Shown here: positions 51,808 through 61,728 of the stretch, one piece after another | Layout: each line of letters opens with the position of its first letter | Numbering within the stretch: position 1 is the first letter of the stretch | Assembly: GCF_030812475.1 (NCBI RefSeq) | Contig: NZ_JAUSSR010000022.1 | Span: 1 to 64,000, forward strand | Length of the DNA: 64,000 nt | Direction: 5' to 3' | Origin: Pseudomonas lini | Lineage (GTDB): Bacteria > Pseudomonadota > Gammaproteobacteria > Pseudomonadales > Pseudomonadaceae | Made by a program: the position numbers and the translations under genes | Notes under the pieces: generated by a model | Seen by the model: only the letters and a program-made list of their open reading frames with translations | Told to the model about the DNA's origin: nothing | The model's database searches: none

Positions 51808-52779
51808 TCAGGGCTTGGCTTGGGCCTTTGCCACCGTCACCCACCACGGCGTGTGCTGTTCGATCTGCACCGGCAGGGTCGGCAGCAGGGCGCTCAGTGC
51901 CAGGTCGGTGTCGTGCAGCGGGAAACTGCCGGTGATTCGCAGGTCAGCAATCTCGGGTGAAACCCCCAGATGTCCGCGGCGATAACGGCCAAGTTCCGTG
52001 ATCAAATCTTCCAGCCTCGCGTTATCCACCACCAGCATGCCGCGGGTCCAGGCATCGGCACCGAGCTTGAGGGCGATGGCGGGGCCGAGGCCGTTGTCGC
52101 GCATCAGCACTTGCTGACCTTCGCGCAAAATCTGCTCTTCAGGGCTTGATTGCGGGTGCGCGGCCACCGCCGATTGCAGCACGCTCAAGCGCGTACCGTT
52201 TTCTTCGCGCTTGACCAGAAACCGGGTGCCCAGTGCGCGCATGCTGCCTTCGCGGGTTTCGACGATGAACGGCCGGGTATCGCCATGCCCGGTTTCGACG
52301 AGGATCTCCCCTTCCTGCAGAATGATCAGCCGCTGCTTTTCGTCGAAGCGAACGTCCACGGCACTGTGGGTGTTGAGGTTGACCAGCGTTCCGTCGCTCA
52401 GGCGCAGGGTGCGTTGCTCGCCGGTGGCGGTGCGCTCGTCGGCCAGCCAGTAGTCGAGCGGGAGATAACGATCACCGGCGAATAGCGCCAGGCCGATTAC
52501 CGCAACGATGCTCGCCACACCGCTGCCCAGTTTGCGCACCTGTCGGCGAATGCTTTCGTGCGATTGCTGCAAGGCTGCGCGGGCCGGACCGCTGGCAACG
52601 CTGAAGCGTGCATCGAGCATGCCCAGTTGGCGCCAGGCCCGGGCATGTTCTTCGTGGGCGGCATGCCACTTGGCGAATTCTTCGCGATCGACCGGGTTGC
52701 CCGAATCCAGGGTCAGCTGCCAGGCGATGGCGGCATCCAGCACCTGCGCCGACACCGGTCGGGAGCTGGCCGGTCTCAT
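51808..52779 (-). CDS. fecR: FecR-type anti-sigma / sigma regulator
   Basis: Predicted 323-aa inner-membrane regulator: N-terminal cytosolic DUF4880-like domain (DAAIAWQLTLDSGNPVDREEFAKWHAAHEEHARAW), one TM segment near residues 90-110 (VASIVAVIGLALFAG), and a periplasmic FecR domain (LSDGTLVNLNTHSAVDVRFDEKQRLIILQEGEILVETG). It transmits the receptor signal to the cognate sigma factor. Overlaps the sigma gene by 4 bases (ATGA). Confidence 0.92.
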   Translation of the reverse strand: MRPASSRPVSAQVLDAAIAWQLTLDSGNPVDREEFAKWHAAHEEHARAWRQLGMLDARFSVASGPARAALQQSHESIRRQVRKLGSGVASIVAVIGLALFAGDRYLPLDYWLADERTATGEQRTLRLSDGTLVNLNTHSAVDVRFDEKQRLIILQEGEILVETGHGDTRPFIVETREGSMRALGTRFLVKREENGTRLSVLQSAVAAHPQSSPEEQILREGQQVLMRDNGLGPAIALKLGADAWTRGMLVVDNARLEDLITELGRYRRGHLGVSPEIADLRITGSFPLHDTDLALSALLPTLPVQIEQHTPWWVTVAKAQAKP

Positions 52780-53294
52780 ACCGGCTCACCATACAGCGCG
52801 ATGTAGCACTGACGAATGCCCTGGGCCAGGTATTGACGAACCCGGGGCACCGACACGCCCAGGCGCTCGGCAATCTGCGCGTGACCGAGGCCGTCAAGTC
52901 GGTTATAGAAAAACGCTGCACGGGCCTTGCTCGAGAGCTGGCCGAGCAGGCGGTCGATGTTTTTCAGGTCTTCCAGAATCAGTTGCTGCTCTTGCACTGA
53001 AGGTTGTTCGGCTTCGGGGATCAGCATCAGTTCGGTCAGGTAGGCCTGTTCCAGCGCGGCGCGGCGGAAATAGTCGAACAGCAGGCCCTTGGCGATCGCC
53101 ACCAGAAACGCCCGAGGCTCGCGAGGTTGCTTGAGTTCATCACGGCCCAGCAGGCGGACGAAGGTGTCCTGGCTGAGGTCTTCCGCCCGTTGCGGGCAGG
53201 CCACGTTGCGCCGTAGCCAGGCCAATAGCCAGCTGCGATGGTCGCGATACAACGCACCAACGAGCTCACTCCGGGGGCTTGGAACTGACGGCAC
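52776..53294 (-). CDS. fecI: ECF sigma factor, FecI type
   Basis: Predicted 172-aa ECF sigma factor: region 2 (LYRDHRSWLLAWLRRNVACPQRAEDLSQDTFVRLL) and region 4 (LSSKARAAFFYNRLDGLGHAQIAERLGVSVPRVRQYLAQGIRQCYIAL). Starts with GTG at 53294; no ATG in frame fits. It should direct transcription of the receptor gene when ferric siderophore is bound. A Fur-box-like site lies just upstream. The FecI-FecR-receptor set is a standard cell-surface signalling system. Confidence 0.9.
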   Translation of the reverse strand: MPSVPSPRSELVGALYRDHRSWLLAWLRRNVACPQRAEDLSQDTFVRLLGRDELKQPREPRAFLVAIAKGLLFDYFRRAALEQAYLTELMLIPEAEQPSVQEQQLILEDLKNIDRLLGQLSSKARAAFFYNRLDGLGHAQIAERLGVSVPRVRQYLAQGIRQCYIALYGEPV

Positions 53295-53323
53295 GCCATA
53301 TCACCGATTGGGAAGTGTTAACT

Positions 53324-53342
53324 AACGAGAATTGTTCGCGAT
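53324..53342. promoter_or_regulatory. Fur box upstream of fecI
   Basis: AACGAGAATTGTTCGCGAT matches the Fur consensus style (AATGAGAATTATTCTCAT) at most positions and lies 30-48 bp before the fecI start. Iron repression of the sigma gene is the expected control. Confidence 0.55.
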
Positions 53343-53427
53343 TGTGGCAGAGGCGGGGGAGGTAAGCAATTGGCCACTGGTCGGGTGGTTTTGATGGGAG
53401 GGCGTTCAGTCAGACCGCGTCATCGTT

Positions 53428-53521
53428 CTTCGCTGGCAAGCCAGCTCCCACAGGGTTTTGTGTCGCTCACGAAATTGGCGAACGACACAAAACCCTGTAG
53501 GAGCTGGCTGGCCAGCGAAGA
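53428..53521. repeat. Inverted REP pair
   Basis: TCGCTGGCAAGCCAGCTCCCAC and TGTAGGAGCTGGCTGGCCAGCG facing each other upstream of fecI. Confidence 0.85.
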
Positions 53522-53543
53522 GGCCGGAACAGGCGCCGCAGAT

Positions 53544-54251
53544 CTAGAAGGAAGGCGCGCGCTGCCTGCGTTTCCACTGCCTCAACCGCTGCTGCAATTC
53601 CAGCGGACTATGGATCTGCTGCTGCCGCGCCCGACTGAACAGGATCAGCGCCAGTTCTGCCGTGGCCAGCGCGTCGGCACTGGCATTATGTCGCTCGAAC
53701 ACCTCCAGCTTGAACCAGTCGATCCACTCATCCAGCCCGGCCTCGCGAATAGACGCCTGAGGACACAGCATCGGCGCAATATCCGCGACATCAAGAAACA
53801 GATGTTGCAACTTGTAGCCCAGGTGATCTTTCAATGCGCGCCTGAGCATGTGCTGGTCGAACGGCGCATGAAAGGCCAGCACGGGACTGTCACAGACAAA
53901 CTCCATGAAGTCGAGCAAGGCCAGGGCCGGGTCGCTGCCGGCGGCGATTGCGCTCGGGCCCAGCCCATGAATCAGTACGCTGGGGCCGAGTTTGAGCTCG
54001 CTGCACTGCAAGGTGCGTTCGAATTGCTGGCTGAAGTCGATCGCTCCGTCTTCGATCACCACCGCGCCGATGGACAGTACTCGATCCTTGTTCAGGTTCA
54101 GCCCGGTGGTTTCCAGGTCGAGCACCACCCATCGTTGTTCGCGCAGGCTGCATTCACCCGGCTCGGCGGCCGTCGGCAAGCGTTGCAAACGCAGTTGAAG
54201 GTCGCCGGGCAGCATCGGGCCTGAAGGGCGCAACCATGAAAACAGGCTCAT
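53544..54251 (-). CDS. DEDDh-type 3'-5' exonuclease (DnaQ-like)
   Basis: Predicted 235-aa exonuclease: Exo I VVLDLETTGLNLN (D45, E47), Exo II in LAFHAPFDQHML, Exo III H-NASA-D in RHNASADALATAEL. An N-terminal ~38-residue extension precedes the domain. It resembles the stand-alone epsilon-like proteins encoded next to cNMP/CBS/nucleotidyltransferase genes. Start overlaps the stop of the upstream gene by 4 bases (ATGA), indicating translational coupling. Cellular substrate unknown. Confidence 0.88.
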   Translation of the reverse strand: MSLFSWLRPSGPMLPGDLQLRLQRLPTAAEPGECSLREQRWVVLDLETTGLNLNKDRVLSIGAVVIEDGAIDFSQQFERTLQCSELKLGPSVLIHGLGPSAIAAGSDPALALLDFMEFVCDSPVLAFHAPFDQHMLRRALKDHLGYKLQHLFLDVADIAPMLCPQASIREAGLDEWIDWFKLEVFERHNASADALATAELALILFSRARQQQIHSPLELQQRLRQWKRRQRAPSF

Positions 54252-56182
54252 AGCTGATACCGCAGGGCCAGGCTGCTTTGCAGGCGTTGAGCCTGACGCA
54301 GGGATTCACGCAGGATCCGTCGGTCAAGATGATTGAGACTGTCCGGATCGACCCGATTGGAGTGGGGCAGATTCTCCCGGGTCTGTAGCTGATGCTGCTG
54401 CATGCGGGTTTGCTGAATGAAGTGATAAGCCTCTTCGTACGCCGCACCGTCCAGCCGTTCGATGACCCCTTTGTCCACCAGTTGGCGGAAGCGCTCCAGG
54501 GTATTGTTCGCTTCGATCCCGTGGGCCAGTGCCAGCAAGCGGGCACCGTCGACAAACGGCGTCAGGCCCTGGATTTTCAGGTCCAGCGTGGCTTTCTCGC
54601 CGTTCTTGCGCGCCAGCACGAAATCCCGGAAACGGCCTACGGGCGGACGATTGCGCAGGGCGTTCTCGGCCAGCATGCGCTGGAACAACCGGTTGTCGTC
54701 AACCTGGTCGAGAATCCCCCGGCGCAGCTGCTCACAGCCCTGCTCATCACCCCAGACCACGCGCAGGTCGAAGTAAATGCTCGAACCCAGCAGGTTCTCC
54801 GGCGTTGCTTCACGGATAAAGGCCGCGAAGCGCCGCGCCCATTCCGCCCGGGAAAGACACAGCTCGGGATTGCCGGCCATGATGTTGCCTTTGCACAGGG
54901 TAAAGCCGCAGAGCGCCAGGCTCTGGTTGATCTGCTGGGCGATGGGCAACAGCTTGCCGCGAATCTCGGCGGCATGGGCCGCGTCCCGGGCTTCGAACAG
55001 AATGCCGTTGTCCTGATCGGTGTGCAGCGTCTGCTCGCGGCGGCCTTCGCTGCCGAAACACAGCCAGCTGAACGCAATGCCAGGGTCGCCTTTCTCGGCG
55101 AGCGTCAGTTCGATGACCCGACACACGGTATGGTCGTTGAGCAGGGTGATGATGTGGGTGATCTGGGTCGACGACGCGCCGTGGGCCAGCATGCGCTCCA
55201 CCAGTTGGCCAATTTCGCCGCGCAGTGCCACCAGGTTTTCCACGCGCTGGGCGCTGCGGATGGTCCGTGCCAGATGCACCAGATCGACCCGCTGCAGGGA
55301 AAACAGATCCCGCTCGGACACTACGCCGCACAGGCGATGGTCCTTGACCAGGCAGACATGGGCAATGTGCCGCTCGGTCATGGCGATCGCCGCGTCGAAC
55401 GCGCTGTGGTCCGGCGACAGGTAAAAAGGCGCCTGGGTCATGTGACGTTCAATGGCTTCGTTGAAGTCGTCCGTGCCGTCGGCCACGACATGGCGCAGGT
55501 CGCGCAGGGTGAAAATACCCAGTGGGGCTTTTTGCTCGTCGACGATGACGATGCTGCCGACTTGCTGCTCGTGCATCAGGGTCACGGCTTCACGCAGGGG
55601 TGTGGCGGGGCTGCAGGTCACCGGGTGGCGCATCGCCAGTTCACCCAGCCGGGTGTTCAGTGAGTACTGGGTGCCCAGGGTTTCCACGGCTTTTTGCTGG
55701 ACTTGCTGGTTGACCTGATCCAGCAGGCTGCTGACACCGCGCAGGGCAAAGTCACGAAACGCATTGGACAGCGCGAACAGTTTGATGAACGCCAACTTGT
55801 TCAGCTGTAGGCAAAAGGTGTCTTCGGCGGCCCGGTGTTCGGTGCGGGTCGCACGCTCGCCCAGTAGCGCGGCGAGGGGAAAACACTCACCGGTGGTAAT
55901 TTCGAAGGTGGTTTCGGTCCCGCCCTTGGCCGTGTGGGGACGCTCACCAACGACCTGACCTTGTTTGACGATGTAGAAATGTTCAACCGGGCCATCGGCG
56001 GGCTTGATGATGCTCTCGCCGGGCGCGTAAAAACGTAGCTGACATTGCTCGACCAGGTACGCCAGGTGTGCGTGTTCCATTTGATTGAAGGGCGGGAAGC
56101 GCTGAAGAAATTGCAAAGTGCCCTGTATGTTCTGCAACACCGCGGTTTTCCCTGCCTTGGTGAAGGCGTCCGCTTTACTCAT
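54248..56182 (-). CDS. cNMP-binding / CBS / DUF294 nucleotidyltransferase-like protein
   Basis: Predicted 644-aa cytosolic signalling protein. Order: cyclic-nucleotide-binding domain (about 20-150, FLQRFPPFNQMEHAHLAYLVEQCQLRFYAPGESI), two CBS domains (about 185-310, MRHPVTCSPATPLREAVTLMHEQQVGSIVIVDE and HMTQAPFYLSPDHSAFDAAIAM), DUF294 nucleotidyltransferase-like domain (GSEGRREQTLHTDQDNGILFE) and a helical C-terminal domain. Start at 56182 or 56188 is uncertain; both lack a strong ribosome site. Coupled to the exonuclease gene. GlnD-like uridylylation has been suggested for the fold, but no role is proven. Confidence 0.85.
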   Translation of the reverse strand: MSKADAFTKAGKTAVLQNIQGTLQFLQRFPPFNQMEHAHLAYLVEQCQLRFYAPGESIIKPADGPVEHFYIVKQGQVVGERPHTAKGGTETTFEITTGECFPLAALLGERATRTEHRAAEDTFCLQLNKLAFIKLFALSNAFRDFALRGVSSLLDQVNQQVQQKAVETLGTQYSLNTRLGELAMRHPVTCSPATPLREAVTLMHEQQVGSIVIVDEQKAPLGIFTLRDLRHVVADGTDDFNEAIERHMTQAPFYLSPDHSAFDAAIAMTERHIAHVCLVKDHRLCGVVSERDLFSLQRVDLVHLARTIRSAQRVENLVALRGEIGQLVERMLAHGASSTQITHIITLLNDHTVCRVIELTLAEKGDPGIAFSWLCFGSEGRREQTLHTDQDNGILFEARDAAHAAEIRGKLLPIAQQINQSLALCGFTLCKGNIMAGNPELCLSRAEWARRFAAFIREATPENLLGSSIYFDLRVVWGDEQGCEQLRRGILDQVDDNRLFQRMLAENALRNRPPVGRFRDFVLARKNGEKATLDLKIQGLTPFVDGARLLALAHGIEANNTLERFRQLVDKGVIERLDGAAYEEAYHFIQQTRMQQHQLQTRENLPHSNRVDPDSLNHLDRRILRESLRQAQRLQSSLALRYQL

Positions 56183-56441
56183 AACCATTACCGCAGTCTT
56201 TTTGAATTGTTGTTGTCGGATGACTGAGCCATGGTCGGCCTCTGCGCCCTGGGTGCCCATTGGACGTAAGTCTAGGTCGGCAAGCGCAACGGGTGGAAGT
56301 TAGGAAATATCTGACGCAACTTTCAGAAAAGCCTCCTACATTGGCTATAGGAGATCTTTCCGACGAAGGGCACATTGAAGGTCTTGCTGGCGATGTCTGA
56401 CGAATGAGTCAGGTGATTGAATTCGAACTGTAGAGTAAGCC

Positions 56442-56885
56442 ATGTCCGACCACGATATTTTGAGTGACGCCGAGCGCGAGGCGTTGAGTGCGGTCATGCT
56501 CGAACCTGACTTGCCGCCGCAGCGGGTGCTGATCGTTGACGACGATAAAGACGCCCGTGAGCTGTTGTCAGAGATTCTGGGTCTGGATGGCATTCGGTGC
56601 ATGACCGCAGCCAGTGGGGAAACGGCACTCAAGATGTTGAGCGAAAAGCCGTCGATCGGCCTGGTGATCACTGATTTGCGAATGGGACATGTCGATGGCC
56701 TGGACTTGATCCGCCAGGTGCGTGAATCGGTACGGGCGGCCATGCCGTTCATCATCGTCTCCGGCGATGCCGACGTGAAAGACGCGATTGCCGCCATGCA
56801 TTTGAGTGTGGTGGATTTTCTCCTCAAGCCTGTCGACACCGGAGTTTTACTTGCACTGGTAAAGCGTGAATTGGGAATTGAATAA
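56442..56885 (+). CDS. Single-domain response regulator
   Basis: Predicted 147-aa receiver: acidic pocket DDD at 33-35, phosphoacceptor D78 in VITDLRM, S107 in IIVSGDAD and K129 in FLLKPVD. No output domain, so it probably acts by protein contact or in a phosphorelay. A ~25-residue acidic N-terminal lead precedes the domain. No kinase gene is beside it; divergent from the cNMP/CBS gene. Confidence 0.88.
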   Translation: MSDHDILSDAEREALSAVMLEPDLPPQRVLIVDDDKDARELLSEILGLDGIRCMTAASGETALKMLSEKPSIGLVITDLRMGHVDGLDLIRQVRESVRAAMPFIIVSGDADVKDAIAAMHLSVVDFLLKPVDTGVLLALVKRELGIE

Positions 56886-57289
56886 ATGATTTTCGAAAGG
56901 GTCGATGGTCCGAATACCGGTATGACTGTATGCGAATGTGTTGGCTTGTAATAAATATTGTCTGTTGTGGAGTTTCGCTGTAATAAGATCTTTCGGTTTT
57001 GCTCAAGAAATGTTAGTTCACAAATAACTGATACTGGTCGCTTAAGTTTAAGTTATCTTTTTTGGACCTGAAGCGTAGGGGCGTTGGTTAACCGCCCGTT
57101 CGTTAATACAAGGTCTGCCAGCACCCCCCCAGTTCCAGGCAAATACCCAGCGGCGCCAGCAAGCGCTCGCTGATGGCACTCGTGAATTCAACATTCGGAC
57201 TGCTCCTGCCGGCGGTCCTGCCGTGTGGATAGGCCTTGGTTTGGATGGGGGCGTGCGCTTTAAAACCATCATCACAATGAAGAAACAAC
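56886..57289. other. 404-bp AT-rich gap before the EamA gene
   Basis: AT-rich between about 56886 and 57060, GC-richer after. A run of seven C and a short minus-strand reading (SAISERLLAPLGICLELGG) around 57110-57200 might be a gene remnant, but too little remains to call it. No terminator or RNA gene recognised. Confidence 0.4.
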
Positions 57290-58198
57290 ATGATAAAAAT
57301 GGACTTTCGCGACCTTCTCCTGGTTATCGCGGTAACCGTCATGTGGGGCAGTAACTTCTCCGTTATCGATATCAGTCTCGATGGGATCGATCCGTTTATG
57401 CTGACTGCATTGCGGTTTACGTTTTGTGCATTGCCCTTGGTGTTCTTTATCAAGAAACCTGAAAATGTGAGCTCCAGTGTCATCGCCTTGTACGGATTGT
57501 TGTTTGGTGTCGGAATGTGTTGGTTGATGAACTACGGCATGTATCTGGGCGTCAGTGCAGGCGTGACGTCCTTGCTGTTGCAATTCAGTGCCTTTTTTAC
57601 CGTTATATGGGGTGTGGTGCTTTTCGGGGAAAAAATATCGGCGATACACGTGACGGGCATTTTATTTGCCTTGGTGGGCCTGCTGTTCATTATCCATGTG
57701 ACCGAGGGGAGTGCCGAAAACAAGGGTTTGCTCCTGGTGCTGCTGGCAGCATTGTGCTGGAGCCTCTGTAACGTGCTGATCAAGAAATGCAAGGTGCGCG
57801 ATATTTTTTCCTTTGTCGTATGGTCGAGCCTGTACGCAACGCCGCCGTTGTACTTGATGACTTACTGGGTCAAGGGGGCCGCACCTTTCCAGGCATTGAT
57901 CACGGACTTCAAGGCTCCGGTGCTGCTATCCATTCTGTTCCAGGCGTATGTGGCGACGGTTTTCGGTTATTGGGCGTGGAACCGGTTGATCAAAAAGTAT
58001 CCGGCCAGTCAGGTTGCCCCATTGTCGGTGATCGTTCCCATCTCCGGCATCCTGACCTCGTGGTATGTGCTCGACGAACCCATTAGTAACGAAAAGCTGT
58101 TCGCCCTCGTGCTCACGATCCTTGGGCTTGCCTTGTTCATGAACGCTTCGAAAATAGCGAGTTACATCGCGGCAAACGCCTTACGCAACAAATTGTGA
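57290..58198 (+). CDS. EamA-family (DMT) transporter
   Basis: Predicted 302-aa inner-membrane transporter with ten hydrophobic segments arranged as two EamA repeats (LLLVIAVTVMWGSNFSVIDISLDGIDPFMLTALRF; LLLVLLAALCWSLCNVLIKK). Probably a metabolite exporter; substrate unknown. Codon use is less GC-rich than neighbouring genes, suggesting acquisition. The first of two possible ATGs is taken; GAAGAA lies upstream. Convergent with glcB. Confidence 0.85.
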   Translation: MIKMDFRDLLLVIAVTVMWGSNFSVIDISLDGIDPFMLTALRFTFCALPLVFFIKKPENVSSSVIALYGLLFGVGMCWLMNYGMYLGVSAGVTSLLLQFSAFFTVIWGVVLFGEKISAIHVTGILFALVGLLFIIHVTEGSAENKGLLLVLLAALCWSLCNVLIKKCKVRDIFSFVVWSSLYATPPLYLMTYWVKGAAPFQALITDFKAPVLLSILFQAYVATVFGYWAWNRLIKKYPASQVAPLSVIVPISGILTSWYVLDEPISNEKLFALVLTILGLALFMNASKIASYIAANALRNKL

Positions 58199-58223
58199 TT
58201 TCACATGTGCAGGAGCTGAAACG

Positions 58224-58257
58224 ACAATCCCCCGGGCTTTTAACTCCGAGGGATTGC
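58224..58257. terminator. Hairpin between convergent EamA and glcB genes
   Basis: ACAATCCCCCGGG / CCGAGGGATTGC pair around a short AT-rich loop. No long T tract on either side, so a bidirectional terminator role is probable but not certain. Confidence 0.5.
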
Positions 58258-58273
58258 TGTCCATAGGTGGGCT

Positions 58274-60451
58274 TTACAGAGCGTTTCTCGCCTTGAACTC
58301 ACGGCGACGACGGTGCAGGACCGGCTCGGTGTAACCGTTCGGTTGCTTTGTGCCTTCCACTACCAGTTCGACCGCCGCCTGGAAGGCGACGTTGCTGTCG
58401 AAATCCGGTGCCAGTGGACGGTACAGCGGGTCATTGGCGTTCTGGCGGTCAACCACCGGGGCCATGCGCTTGAGGCTTTCCATCACCTGCTCTTCAGTGA
58501 CGATGCCATGACGCAGCCAGTTGGCGATGTGCTGGCTGGAAATACGCAGCGTCGCACGGTCTTCCATCAGGCCGATGTCGTTGATGTCCGGCACCTTCGA
58601 ACAACCCACGCCCTGGTCGATCCAGCGCACCACGTAACCAAGAATGCCCTGGGCGTTGTTGTCCAGTTCGTTCCTGATCTGTTCCACGGTCCAGCTCGGA
58701 TTCACCGCCAGCGGGATGGTCAGGATGTCGTCGACCGACGCGCGGGCACGTTTGGCCAGTTCGGCCTGGCGGGCGAACACATCGACCTTGTGGTAATGCA
58801 GGGCGTGCAATGCCGCGGCGGTGGGCGAGGGTACCCAGGCGGTATTGGCGCCGGCCAGCGGGTGGGCGATTTTCTGTTCGAGCATCGCCGCCATCAGGTC
58901 GGGCATGGCCCACATGCCTTTACCGATCTGCGCGCGGCCTTGCAGGCCAGTGCTCAAGCCAATATCGACGTTCCAGTTTTCGTAGGCGCCAATCCACTTC
59001 TCAGCCTTCATGTCTGCCTTGCGCACCATCGGGCCGGCTTCCATGGAGGTGTGGATTTCATCGCCGGTGCGATCGAGGAAGCCGGTGTTGATGAACACCA
59101 CGCGCTCGCTGGCTGCCTTGATGCAGGCCTTGAGGTTGACCGTGGTCCGGCGCTCCTCGTCCATGATCCCGACTTTCAGGGTGTTGCGCGGCAGTTCGAG
59201 CACGTCTTCGATGCGACCGAACAGTTCATTGGTGAACGCCGCTTCCTCCGGACCGTGCATCTTCGGCTTCACGATGTAGACCGAGCCGGTGCGGCTGTTC
59301 TTGCGCGAGTTGTTGCCATTGAGGCTGTGGATGGCCGCCAGGCTGGTCACCAGACCGTCGAGGATGCCTTCCGGTACTTCGTTGCCGTCTTTATCGAGGA
59401 TCGCGTCGATGGTCATCAGGTGACCGACGTTACGCACGAACAACAGCGAACGACCGTGCAGGCTCAGCTCCTGGCCGTCGATGCCGGTGTAGCGGCGATC
59501 GGCGTTCATGGTGCGGGTAAAGGTCTGACCGCCCTTGGAGACTTCTTCCGACAGATCGCCCTTCATCAGGCCGAGCCAGTTGCGGTAGATCACCACTTTG
59601 TCGTCGGCATCGACGGCGGCGACCGAGTCTTCGCAGTCCATGATGGTCGTCAGCGCAGCTTCCATCAGGATGTCTTTGACACCGGCCGGGTCGGTTTGGC
59701 CGACCGGGGTGCTGGCGTCGACCTGGATTTCGAAATGCAGACCATTGTTCTTCAGCAGGATCGCGGTAGGGGCGCTGACATCGCCGTGGGAACCGATCAA
59801 CTGCGCATCGTCGCGCAAGCCGGTGTTGCTGCCGCCTTTAAGGGCGACCACCAGTTTGCCGTCGACGATTTTGTAGCCTGTGGAGTCGACGTGGGAGCCG
59901 GCCGCCAGGGGGGCGGCTTCGTCGAGAAAGGCGCGGGCGAAGGCGATGACCTTGTCGCCGCGAACCTTGTTGTAGCCTTTGCCTTTTTCCGCGCCGTCAG
60001 CTTCGCTGATGGCATCGGTGCCATAGAGCGCGTCATATAGCGAACCCCAGCGGGCATTCGAAGCATTCAGGGCGAAGCGGGCGTTCATCACCGGCACCAC
60101 CAGCTGTGGACCGGCCATGCGGGCGATTTCGTCATCGACGTTTTGCGTCGTTGCCTGGAAATCGGCCGCTTCTGGCAGCAGATAACCGATGTCTTGCAAA
60201 AAGGCTTTATAGGCCACGGCGTCGTGCGCCTGGCCGGCACGCGTTTGGTGCCAGCCATCGATACGAGCCTGGAAATCATCGCGTTTGGCGAGTAGGGCTT
60301 TGTTCTTCGGTGCCAGGTCATGAATGACCTTGTCGGCGCCGGCCCAGAACTTATCGGCGGTGAGGCCGGTACCGGGAATGGCTTCGTTGTTCACGAAGTC
60401 GAACAGGACTTTGGCGACCTGCAGGCCACCGACTTGAACGTGTTCAGTCAT
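58274..60451 (-). CDS. glcB: Malate synthase G
   Basis: Predicted 725-aa enzyme condensing glyoxylate with acetyl-CoA to malate. Full family length. Recognised blocks: [68 protein letters not shown] and the C-terminal [40 protein letters not shown] at 60451 chosen over one four codons upstream because of the family start [16 protein letters not shown]. Provides anaplerosis from glyoxylate, e.g. from glycolate or acetate metabolism. Confidence 0.95.
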   Translation of the reverse strand: MTEHVQVGGLQVAKVLFDFVNNEAIPGTGLTADKFWAGADKVIHDLAPKNKALLAKRDDFQARIDGWHQTRAGQAHDAVAYKAFLQDIGYLLPEAADFQATTQNVDDEIARMAGPQLVVPVMNARFALNASNARWGSLYDALYGTDAISEADGAEKGKGYNKVRGDKVIAFARAFLDEAAPLAAGSHVDSTGYKIVDGKLVVALKGGSNTGLRDDAQLIGSHGDVSAPTAILLKNNGLHFEIQVDASTPVGQTDPAGVKDILMEAALTTIMDCEDSVAAVDADDKVVIYRNWLGLMKGDLSEEVSKGGQTFTRTMNADRRYTGIDGQELSLHGRSLLFVRNVGHLMTIDAILDKDGNEVPEGILDGLVTSLAAIHSLNGNNSRKNSRTGSVYIVKPKMHGPEEAAFTNELFGRIEDVLELPRNTLKVGIMDEERRTTVNLKACIKAASERVVFINTGFLDRTGDEIHTSMEAGPMVRKADMKAEKWIGAYENWNVDIGLSTGLQGRAQIGKGMWAMPDLMAAMLEQKIAHPLAGANTAWVPSPTAAALHALHYHKVDVFARQAELAKRARASVDDILTIPLAVNPSWTVEQIRNELDNNAQGILGYVVRWIDQGVGCSKVPDINDIGLMEDRATLRISSQHIANWLRHGIVTEEQVMESLKRMAPVVDRQNANDPLYRPLAPDFDSNVAFQAAVELVVEGTKQPNGYTEPVLHRRRREFKARNAL

Positions 60452-60995
60452 TGCTTGCCTCACTCTGCTCAGCTATTTCGCTTTTCAGCTCTTCAATTTT
60501 GACAATGAAGCCTCTGGCCATTTAAACCACAAACCCGTCTACCAGTACATGCCATCGCGGGCGGCTGGGTTTGGACCAATCAACGGCTTGGGGCCTTGCT
60601 GACGGGGCTTTCAGGGTTGCGACGGCGCTTGGGCAGACATCGATCCAAGGTTATGTAGTGCACGCTGCGGCATACTACATGATGAATTGCGCTTGTGAAA
60701 ATTAGACTAATTACGTCGATCTGCGACCCTATGACGCATTGCGGTCAGGTCGGGGAACGGGATGTTCTCAAAAAACCAATAGATTGTTCCAGTTAAATAT
60801 CAAAACTTGTACACGATTTTCTGTTCGGCGGCATCGGCGGCGCCTGCCTTCGCGAGCAAGTCAGCTCCCACAGGTCCGGCGCAATCCTTGTGGGAGAGGG
60901 CTTGCTCGCGAAGGCGTCAGACGACTCAACACAGAATCGCCGCTTGCCTATACTTGCTCTTCTATAACAAAAGTCATGACAAAGAGGGCTGCGCC
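60452..60995. other. Gap between glcB and the ACT-protein gene
   Basis: 544 bp containing the glcB promoter side (AT-rich near 60650-60720) and an inverted REP pair. Open frames that cross it on the plus strand run into the ACT gene and have no independent support. No RNA gene recognised. Confidence 0.6.
60848..60914. repeat. Inverted REP pair
   Basis: TTCGCGAGCAAGTCAGCTCCCAC and TGTGGGAGAGGGCTTGCTCGCG, slightly degenerate, facing each other. Confidence 0.8.
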
Positions 60996-61514
60996 ATGGA
61001 CCATCTCGTACTCACCGTATTCGCTCCGGACAAGCCTGGGCAGGTCGAGCGCATTGCCCAGTGCATTGCCGAGCACGGCGGAAACTGGCTGGAAAGCCGA
61101 ATGTCGCGCATGGCGGGGCAGTTCGCCGGGATTCTTCGGGTGGGCGTGCCAGCCGAGGCCTACGACGAACTGGTCGATGCCCTTCAGAAGTTATCCTCCC
61201 ATGGCATACGGGTGCTGATCGCCGAAAGTGGCATCGAACAATCCTGCACCTGGAAACCGATTGCGATGGAGCTGGTGGGCAATGATCGACCGGGGATCGT
61301 CCGTGACATTACCCGTTTGCTGAGCGAACAGGGGGTGAACCTCGAACGGCTGGTGACCGAAGTACGCCCGGCACCGATGAGCAGCGAGCCACTGTTCCAC
61401 GCCGAAGCGATTCTTGCGGTGCCGTTGACGCTGTCCCTGGACGTATTGCAGTCGCGCCTGGAAACCCTGGCCGACGATCTGATGGTGGAATTGGTACTGC
61501 GCAGCGACCCTTGA
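60996..61514 (+). CDS. GcvR-like double ACT-domain protein
   Basis: Predicted 172-aa protein made of two ACT domains (HLVLTVFAPDKPGQVERIAQCIAEHGGNWLESRMSRMAGQFAGILRV; IAMELVGNDRPGIVRDITRLLSEQGVNLERLVTEV). This is the build of GcvR, which restrains the glycine-cleavage activator GcvA. Glycine sensing is inferred only from the family. ATG at 60996 has AGAGGG upstream; the longer frame is read-through of REP DNA. Confidence 0.85.
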   Translation: MDHLVLTVFAPDKPGQVERIAQCIAEHGGNWLESRMSRMAGQFAGILRVGVPAEAYDELVDALQKLSSHGIRVLIAESGIEQSCTWKPIAMELVGNDRPGIVRDITRLLSEQGVNLERLVTEVRPAPMSSEPLFHAEAILAVPLTLSLDVLQSRLETLADDLMVELVLRSDP

Positions 61515-61529
61515 AAGGTTATCCAGTTT

Positions 61530-61728
61530 AAACGTGCACCTGCCTGTGGATAACCTGTAGAGACAGCCCGCCAGGCCACGCCGACCGGGCTTCTTCAGGA
61601 CCTGATCAAAAAACCAGCAGTTTCAACAAGTTACGCACAAATGGCGGGTATCACGCTGTGGATAACCTTGGGAAGGATCGACGCAGGCCACGAATGACGT
61701 GGCCTGTGAAGATTTGTGCGTTTTTTGA
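61530..61728. repeat. DnaA-box-like repeat element and inverted repeats before rarD
   Basis: TGTGGATAA at 61544-61552 is followed after 55 bp by AAAAAACCAGC, the same plan as the 182-bp repeats at 24.8-25.3 kb; a second TGTGGATAA is at 61659. Inverted pairs GATCAAAAAA (61604) / TTTTTTGATC (61721), GCACAAAT (61635) / ATTTGTGC (61712) and the hairpin CAGGCCACG..CGTGGCCTG (61684-61706) nest around it and end at the rarD stop. Confidence 0.65.

Noticed and set aside
60739-61218. A 159-codon plus-strand frame over the start of the ACT gene
   Set aside because: Overlaps the well-supported ACT protein in another frame and crosses a REP pair.
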